Source: Achromobacter insuavis
GTDB lineage: Bacteria; Pseudomonadota; Gammaproteobacteria; Burkholderiales; Burkholderiaceae_B
Length of the DNA stretch: 49,951 nt
Reading direction: 5' to 3'
NCBI RefSeq assembly: GCF_902859645.1
Contig: NZ_CADIJR010000047.1
Location: 1 to 49,951, forward strand
The translations under genes and the position numbers were made by a program. The notes beneath the pieces were generated by a model. It searched no databases and was not told the DNA's origin. It worked only from the letters and a program-made list of their open reading frames with translations. Of this stretch, positions 44,955 to 49,951 are shown one piece after another (positions within the stretch are counted from its first letter, which is position 1; every line of letters begins with the position of its first letter).

Positions 44955-45780
44955 GGGCGAATCCTTTGGGGCGCAGGCGCAGGGTCAGGGCCGCCAGCAC
45001 CGCGATGGTGACGCCGCCCAGGATCGGGCTGATGAACACGCCCACCAGCACCTGGCAGGCGCCATAGACCAGGCAGGTCAGGAGCAGCGCGGTGATCGAA
45101 TTGCCCGACACCATCACCAGCATGAAGGCGCTGACCAGCCACGGCAGCCCCATGTTCGGATCGACGCTGGACAGCGGCGTGATGAGCGCGCCGGCCAGCG
45201 CCCCCAGCCCCGCGCCGAGCGCGAAGGTGGTGAAGCGGATTCGTTCGGCGTTGATGCCCAGGCCGCGCGCCAGGTCCTCGTTCATGATGACGGCGCGGGT
45301 GCGCACACCGAAGCGCGTGCCGTTCAGCAGCAGCGTCAGCGCCACGTACAGCAGCAGCGCGCCCGGCACCAGGAACAGCCGGTAGGCCGAGTATTCGGTG
45401 CCCAGGAACGGCACCGCGCCCTGGATCGGCGCGTCGGCGAACTGCACCTCGCGGCCGAAGGCCATGGTGATGAGCTGGCCGATCACGATGCCCAGGCCCC
45501 AGGTGGCCAGGATGGCGTCCAGCGGCCGCTTGTACAGCGGCTGCACGATCAGGCGCTCGACCAGCATGCCCACCAGCACGCCCGCAGCCAGCGCGCACGG
45601 CAGCGCCAGCCACGGGTCCAGCCCCAGCCGCGTCACCACCAGGGCGGCGTAGCTGCCCAGCGTGATGATGGCGCCGTGCGCGAAATTGACGATCTTCATC
45701 ACGCCGAAAATGATCATCAGCCCGGCCGTCACGATGAACAGCATGGCGGCCGTGCTCAGGATGTCCAGCATCAAACCCAT
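44947..45780 (-). CDS. Branched-chain-type ABC transporter permease (LivH-like)
   Basis: A 277-residue permease with about eight transmembrane helices. It starts MGLMLDILSTAAMLFIVTAG and contains the LivH/UrtB hallmark IFGVMKIVNFAHGAIITLGSY and the later loop RAVIMNEDLARGLGINAERI, which contacts an ATPase. It pairs with the LivM half of the next gene, which it overlaps by 8 bp. It lies 55 bp downstream of the binding-protein gene. Confidence 0.9.
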
Positions 45781-45835
45781 TGTGTTCTCCTGCGCCGCCG
45801 GCGAACCGGCGGCGCGCAGGGTGTGGCTTAGCGCG

Positions 45836-47002
45836 TTACTTCAGGTCGGGGCACTGCGCGCCCGGATCGACCTGGTTGAAGGTCTGCAGGATCTTGATGG
45901 AGCCGTCCGGCTGCACCTGGCCCAGCCGCATGGTCAGGGCGGCGTGGCGCTGGCGGTCCATCTTGACCGGGCCGCGCGGGCCGTCGAACGACACTTCGCT
46001 CAGCGCCTGCACCACCTTCTGCGAATCGGTGCCGCCAGCCTTCTCGACCGCCGCCTTGTACAGGAAGAAGGCTTCGTACTGCGGGCCCGAGAACTCGTTG
46101 GCGGTCTTGGCGTCGGCGCCGAACTTGGCCTTCAGGCCGTCGAGGAACTTGCGATTCTGCGGCGTATCGATGCTGGTCAGGTACGAGGCCGACAGGTACA
46201 TGCCGACCGCCGTGTCGCCCATGGTCTTGGCGGTGGCTTCGTCGATCGCCAGGTTGCCGTAGGGCATGGTCAGGCCGGCCGCCTTGACCTGCTTGGCCAG
46301 GCTGACGTTGGGGCCGCCGCCGGCGGTGGAGCTGATCAGCGCGTCCGGGTTGGCCGAGCGGATCTTCGAGACCACCGGCGTCCAGTCGGAGCCGTCGATG
46401 GGCAGGTATTCCTCGCCCACCACGCGCCCGCCCTGCTTCTCGATGTATTCGCGGGTGAACTTGAGCATGCCGCGGCCGAAGGCGTAGTCGCTGCCGACCA
46501 GGAAGAAGGTCTTGGCGCCGCGTTCCTTCATGAAGTGGTCCACCACCGGCGCCACCTGTTGCTCGGGCACCCAGCCGTTGACGTGCATCCAGCGGTTGCA
46601 CGAGCGGCCTTCGTAGAACGAGGTGTAGATGTACGGCACCTTGCCGCGCGAGACGATGGGCAGCGCCGCGTTGCGCGCCGCGCTGGTTTCCATGGCGATG
46701 ATGGCGTCCACCTTCTTCTGGAACACCAGCGTGTCGTAGGCCTTCTGCGCGCCGACCGCGCCCGAGGCGTCGTCGGCGATCTCCAGCACCACCTGGCGGC
46801 CGAGGATGCCGCCGGCGGCGTTGATTTCATCGGCGGCCAGCTGCGAGGCCTGCACCACGCCGGGCGCGACCACGCTGTTGGCGCCCGACAGGCCGACCGG
46901 CACGCCGATGCGCAAGGGTTCGGCCGCTTGCGCGCCCGCCGCGCCGGTCAGCGCGGCGATGAAGGAAAGTCGGATGAGGAAGCTGCAAGTGGGGTTTTTC
47001 AT
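45836..47002 (-). CDS. ABC transporter substrate-binding protein (Liv/UrtA type)
   Basis: A 388-residue exported type I binding protein. The signal peptide MKNPTCSFLIRLSFIAALTG is cleaved near AQA (residue ~27). The mature protein has LRIGVPVGLSGANSVVAPGV, QLAADEINAAGGILGRQVVL, METSAARNAALPIVSRGKV, FFLVGSDYAFGRGML, and the C-terminal GPVKMDRQRHAALTMRLGQV. It captures the substrate for the LivH/LivM-G/LivF importer. Both this protein and the AmiC-like sensor probably recognise the same molecule, one outside and one inside the inner membrane. ATG 47002 has AAGGAG upstream. Confidence 0.9.
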   Translation of the reverse strand: MKNPTCSFLIRLSFIAALTGAAGAQAAEPLRIGVPVGLSGANSVVAPGVVQASQLAADEINAAGGILGRQVVLEIADDASGAVGAQKAYDTLVFQKKVDAIIAMETSAARNAALPIVSRGKVPYIYTSFYEGRSCNRWMHVNGWVPEQQVAPVVDHFMKERGAKTFFLVGSDYAFGRGMLKFTREYIEKQGGRVVGEEYLPIDGSDWTPVVSKIRSANPDALISSTAGGGPNVSLAKQVKAAGLTMPYGNLAIDEATAKTMGDTAVGMYLSASYLTSIDTPQNRKFLDGLKAKFGADAKTANEFSGPQYEAFFLYKAAVEKAGGTDSQKVVQALSEVSFDGPRGPVKMDRQRHAALTMRLGQVQPDGSIKILQTFNQVDPGAQCPDLK

Positions 47003-47041
47003 GGGGATTTCTCCTTGGGGGCCGGCTGTCCGCCGTTGTAT

Positions 47042-47932
47042 TCAACGCTGCCGCGGCGCCTCGGCGGCGCCCAGCAGTTCGTCGTAAAGGTCGCGGCGCC
47101 GATCGCGCAGCACGTGGTTGAAGTCGTTCAGTTGCCGCGCGCGGCGCGAGGCGGCCAGGTCCACCGGCGCCACCAGCACCTCTTCGCGGTCGTGGCTGGC
47201 GGGGCCGGCCACGGTCCAGCCCTGCGAGCCGACGATCAGGCTGCGGCCGACGAAGGGCTGGCCGCGCTCGACGCCGACCCGGTCGGCGCACACCAGCGTC
47301 AGGCCGTTGCTGTGGGCGCCGGCCGCCGCCAGCGCATGCGCCATGGCCGGGCCGTCGGGCGTCTGCCCCGGCATCGGCACCCAGTTGGTGGGCACCGCGA
47401 CGATGTCGGCGCCGCGCAGCGCCAGCAGGCGGTAGACCTCGGGGAACCAGCCGTCGTAGCAGATCGCCACGCCCAGCCGGCCGAATTCGGTATGGAACAC
47501 TGGCAGGCCCAGGTCGCCCGGCTCGAAGAACAGGTTCTCGTCGCCCCACAGGTGCAGCTTGCGGTAGGTGCCCAGATAGCCGTCGGGGCCGGCGATGACG
47601 GCGGCGTTGTACAGCCGGCCGCCGCTGCGCTCGGCGATGCCGGCCACCAGGTAGATGCCCAGGCGTTGCGCCAGCGCGATCCAGGCCTGCGAACTGGGGC
47701 CGTCGGGCACGGTTTCGGCCAGGGCGTGGGCCTCCTGGCGGCTGGCGAACACGTAGCCGGTGTTGGCCAGCTCGGGCAGCACCACCAGCCGCGCGCCCTG
47801 CGCGGCGGCCTGCTCGACCAGTTCGATGGAACGGGCCACGTTGGCGGCGACCTCGCCCATGACGGGGGCCGTCTGCACACTGGCCACGTGGATCGCGGAC
47901 GAGGTGGCGTCCGGCGGCGGTGAAACTTGCAT
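47042..47932 (-). CDS. Nitrilase-superfamily carbon-nitrogen hydrolase (amidase)
   Basis: A 296-residue enzyme with the complete catalytic triad: Glu54 (VVLPELANTGY), Lys125 (YRKLHLWGDE) and Cys158 (GVAICYDGWFPE). The four-layer fold of the superfamily is intact. It would hydrolyse an amide or carbamoyl bond of the imported substrate, releasing ammonia or an amine; nitrile hydrolysis is less likely from the general pattern. It is the first gene of the ami-like operon, the position held by amidase (amiE) in Pseudomonas, though it belongs to a different branch. ATG 47932 has AGGGAG about six bases upstream; the longer frame above it crosses the leader terminator and was rejected. Confidence 0.85.
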   Translation of the reverse strand: MQVSPPPDATSSAIHVASVQTAPVMGEVAANVARSIELVEQAAAQGARLVVLPELANTGYVFASRQEAHALAETVPDGPSSQAWIALAQRLGIYLVAGIAERSGGRLYNAAVIAGPDGYLGTYRKLHLWGDENLFFEPGDLGLPVFHTEFGRLGVAICYDGWFPEVYRLLALRGADIVAVPTNWVPMPGQTPDGPAMAHALAAAGAHSNGLTLVCADRVGVERGQPFVGRSLIVGSQGWTVAGPASHDREEVLVAPVDLAASRRARQLNDFNHVLRDRRRDLYDELLGAAEAPRQR

Positions 47933-47959
47933 GCGATCTCCCTGCAACGTTTTGGAAAA

Positions 47960-48000
47960 CAAAAAAGCCCCCGACCACGCGTTGCGTGTGAGTCGGGGGC
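47960..48000 (-). terminator. Intrinsic terminator in the leader of the ami-like operon
   Basis: On the minus strand GCCCCCGAC pairs with GTCGGGGGC (48000-47992 and 47975-47967). An extra inner stem (CACGC/GCGTG) sits inside, and TTTTTTG follows. It lies 34-68 bases before the first ATG, downstream of the predicted promoter, so it works as an attenuator. On the plus strand no T-run follows, and no plus-strand gene ends here. Confidence 0.85.
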
Positions 48001-48024
48001 TTCTATAGCCAGACGAAGGTTCGG

Positions 48025-48092
48025 GCAGCAATCATTGCTGCGGGGCACTGCCGCACCAAGCCGTGCCGGTGCGTGCGGATCAGTCCTGATCC
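48025..48092 (-). promoter_or_regulatory. Two leader hairpins, candidate ANTAR target
   Basis: In RNA order: GGATC-AGGACT-GATCC (48092-48077; five-bp stem, six-base loop beginning with A), then GCAGCA-ATGAT-TGCTGC (48041-48025). ANTAR proteins recognise paired short hairpins with six-base loops. The first fits in size; the second loop has five bases, so the match is partial. GC-rich sequence between them can also pair. Confidence 0.5.
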
Positions 48093-48100
48093 TGTGGCGA

Positions 48101-48130
48101 ATGATAGGGATGGGCTCGGACCGGCGGCAA
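48101..48130 (-). promoter_or_regulatory. Predicted promoter of the ami-like operon
   Basis: On the minus strand: -35 TTGCCG (48130-48125), an 18-bp spacer, and -10 TATCAT (48106-48101). The predicted start near 48094 places the first leader hairpin at the very 5' end of the transcript. Confidence 0.5.
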
Positions 48131-48196
48131 TAAGAGGTTTCCCGGACGGCGCCATGGATGCGAGAATCAGGATCGGCCACAAAGGAGGAACCCGCC

Positions 48197-48625
48197 ATGC
48201 CCCAACTTTCCGCCTACCTCAGTTTCGACGGCAACTGCGCCGAGGCCATGCGTTTCTACGAACGCGTGCTCGGCGGCCGCGTCGAAGCCATGGTCCGCTA
48301 CGCGGATGCGCCCGCCGATGCCGCCATGCCGGCGCTGTCCGGCGAAGACGCCGAACGCATCATGTACGCCCGCCTGGCGCTGGACGAACAGGTGCTGATG
48401 GCGAGCGACGCCACCGCCGGCCATCCCTACCCCGGCAAGCAGGGCATGGCGCTGTCGCTGGCCTACCCCACGGTCTCGGACGCGCAACGCGTGTTCGATA
48501 TGCTGGCCGAGGGCGGCAGCGTTACCATGCCGCTCCAGAAAACCTTCTGGGCCGAAGCCTACGGCGCGCTGATCGACCGCTACGACACGCGGTGGATGGT
48601 CAGCGGCGGGCGGCTCAACCACTGA
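48197..48625 (+). CDS. VOC/PhnB-like protein
   Basis: A 142-residue protein of the vicinal-oxygen-chelate fold, PhnB/glyoxalase-like type: MPQLSAYLSFDGNCAEAMRF, FYERVLGGRVEAMVRY, IMYARLALDEQVLMASD, and a C-terminal FWAEAYGALIDRYDTRWMV. This is the common arrangement for the YjdN/PhnB group, whose biochemical function is mostly undefined. It has an excellent ribosome binding site, AAAGGAGG, at 48181-48188, which fixes ATG 48197; an in-frame extension upstream is unlikely. The gene is divergent from the ami-like operon, and the MFS gene follows 38 bp later with a short hairpin (48633-48650) between. Confidence 0.85.
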   Translation: MPQLSAYLSFDGNCAEAMRFYERVLGGRVEAMVRYADAPADAAMPALSGEDAERIMYARLALDEQVLMASDATAGHPYPGKQGMALSLAYPTVSDAQRVFDMLAEGGSVTMPLQKTFWAEAYGALIDRYDTRWMVSGGRLNH

Positions 48626-48663
48626 CAACCGCATCCGCCACAAGCGGATGGAGCGAGAGATCC

Positions 48664-49951
48664 ATGACGCATGGCATACAGGGCAAGCAACGCTGGTGGG
48701 CACTGATGGTGTTGTGCCTGGGCGTATTGATGATCGTGCTGGACACCACCATCGTCAACGTCGCCCTGCCCTCGATCCGCGAAGACCTGCATTTCACCGA
48801 GACCTCGCTGGTGTGGGTGGTGAACGCCTACATGCTGACCTTCGGCGGCTTCCTGCTGCTGGGCGGACGGCTGGGCGACCTGCTCGGCCACCGGCGCATG
48901 TTCCTGGCGGGCCTGGTCCTGTTCACCGTGGCATCGCTGGCCTGTGGGCTGGCGCGGGGCCAGGGCCTGCTGATCGCCGCGCGCGCCGCGCAGGGGCTGG
49001 GCGGCGCGGTGGTGTCGGCGGTGTCGCTGTCGCTCATCATGAATCTCTTCACCGAGGCCGGCGAACGCGCCCGCGCCATGGGCGTGTACGGCTTCGTCTG
49101 TGCGGGCGGCGGCAGCCTGGGCGTGCTGCTGGGCGGGCTGCTGACCAGCACGCTGTCGTGGCACTGGATCTTCCTGGTCAACATTCCGATCGGCGCGGTG
49201 GTGTATGCGCTATGCCTGCGGCTGTTGCCGGCGGCGCGCGGCGCGGCCGGCGGCGGCCGGCTCGACGTGGCCGGCGCGCTGGCGGTCACCGCGTCGCTGA
49301 TGCTGGCGGTGTACGCCGTGGTCAACGGCAACGAGGCCGGCTGGACCTCGGCGCAGTCGCTCGGCCTGCTGGGCGCGGCCGCGCTGCTGATGGCGCTGTT
49401 CCTGGCGATCGAGGCGCGCGTGGCCGAGCCGCTGATGCCGCTGGCGCTGTTCCGCCTGCGCAACGTGGCCACCGCCAACGTGGTCGGGGTGCTGTGGGCC
49501 GCGGCCATGTTCGCGTGGTTCTTCGTGTCGGCGCTGTACATGCAGCTGGTGCTGGGCTATGACGCCATGCAGGTGGGGCTGGCGTTCCTGCCGGCCAACC
49601 TGATCATGGCGGCGTTCTCGCTGGGGCTGTCGGCCAAGCTGGTGATGCGTTTTGGCATCCGCGGGCCGCTGGCCACCGGGCTGCTGATGGCGGCGCTGGG
49701 GCTGGCGCTGTTCGCGCGCGCGCCGGTCGACGGCGGTTTCACGGCCGATGTGCTGCCGGGCATGCTGCTGCTGGGCCTGGGCGCGGGCATCGCCTTCAAC
49801 CCGATGCTGCTGGCCGCCATGAGCGACGTCGAGCCGAGCCAGTCGGGCCTGGCGTCCGGCGTGGTCAACACCGCCTTCATGATGGGCGGCGCGCTGGGGT
49901 TGGCGGTGCTGGCCAGCCTGGCCGCGGCGCGCACGGCGGCGCTGGCCGGCG
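48664..49951 (+). CDS. MFS drug-efflux transporter, DHA2 (EmrB/QacA) type (3' partial)
   Basis: The first 429 codons are open to the window edge. Helices typical of 14-TM exporters are visible: WWALMVLCLGVLMIVLDTTI (helix 1, with the DTTIVNVALPSI motif of DHA2), the helix 2-3 loop GGRLGDLLGHRRMFLAG (MFS motif A), [20 protein letters not shown], and motif C-like GGGSLGVLLGGLLTS in helix 5. Roughly 480-520 residues are expected in total. It exports a toxic compound or drug by proton antiport; substrate unknown. ATG 48664 has GGAGCGAGAGA nearby. It is probably co-transcribed with the VOC gene. Confidence 0.88.
   Translation, partial: MTHGIQGKQRWWALMVLCLGVLMIVLDTTIVNVALPSIREDLHFTETSLVWVVNAYMLTFGGFLLLGGRLGDLLGHRRMFLAGLVLFTVASLACGLARGQGLLIAARAAQGLGGAVVSAVSLSLIMNLFTEAGERARAMGVYGFVCAGGGSLGVLLGGLLTSTLSWHWIFLVNIPIGAVVYALCLRLLPAARGAAGGGRLDVAGALAVTASLMLAVYAVVNGNEAGWTSAQSLGLLGAAALLMALFLAIEARVAEPLMPLALFRLRNVATANVVGVLWAAAMFAWFFVSALYMQLVLGYDAMQVGLAFLPANLIMAAFSLGLSAKLVMRFGIRGPLATGLLMAALGLALFARAPVDGGFTADVLPGMLLLGLGAGIAFNPMLLAAMSDVEPSQSGLASGVVNTAFMMGGALGLAVLASLAAARTAALAG

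Noticed and set aside
47933-48031. 33-codon extension of the nitrilase gene
   Set aside because: It runs through the leader terminator and lacks family similarity; ATG 47932 has a good ribosome binding site.

Overview
The window comes from a high-GC betaproteobacterium. The coding style, the ImuB-DnaE2 pair, the FimD-like fimbrial proteins and the density of LysR regulators and solute-binding transporters suggest Alcaligenaceae (Achromobacter/Bordetella). This assignment is inference from gene content, not from a marker gene. No rRNA, tRNA or CRISPR array was recognised.

Layout. 1-4571: end of the mutasome cassette imuB-dnaE2 (error-prone translesion synthesis). 4807-7551: an I78-type inhibitor lipoprotein, an unknown small protein, and a divergent LysR / aldo-keto reductase pair with a palindrome between them. 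7624-11023: NAD salvage unit, an NrtR-type Nudix regulator followed by prs-like and nadV genes whose promoter is bracketed by two matching 23-bp inverted repeats. 11062-12872: small unknown gene, MbcA/ParS/Xre-type antitoxin and RES-domain toxin. 12991-19056: LysR regulator and a minus-strand operon (RraA-type aldolase, class I aminotransferase, polar amino-acid ABC transporter) that reads like uptake and cleavage of a substituted amino acid.

19176-26172 is an AT-richer, rearranged island. It holds a small gene with an in-frame stop and a structured leader, an HNH-type protein, scars of IS481 and IS3 elements, a RloC/PrrC-like ATPase with a putative anticodon-nuclease triad, and a TetR tail joined to a headless FabF. 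26240-29559 returns to housekeeping-type genes: cytochrome b561, a CDF metal transporter and a chemotaxis receptor. 29916-33700 is accessory: a membrane protein with six near-identical 43-residue repeats, two unknown genes and a Rap1a/Tai-type immunity protein. 33794-35715: ParB-like, LON-domain and AhpD-like proteins. 35813-38568: two tandem-duplicated fimbrial adhesin-like genes with duplicated upstream palindromes and flanks.

39007-47932 is a compact minus-strand operon: nitrilase-family amidase, periplasmic binding protein, LivH, a fused LivM-LivG, LivF, an AmiC-like sensor, an AmiR-like ANTAR protein and an M81/MlrC-type metallopeptidase. Most internal junctions overlap. Its leader carries a promoter, two hairpins and an intrinsic terminator just before the first gene, so it looks like a self-contained amide or peptide scavenging system controlled by ANTAR antitermination. 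48197-49951: a VOC/PhnB-like protein and the start of a DHA2-type MFS exporter that runs off the end.
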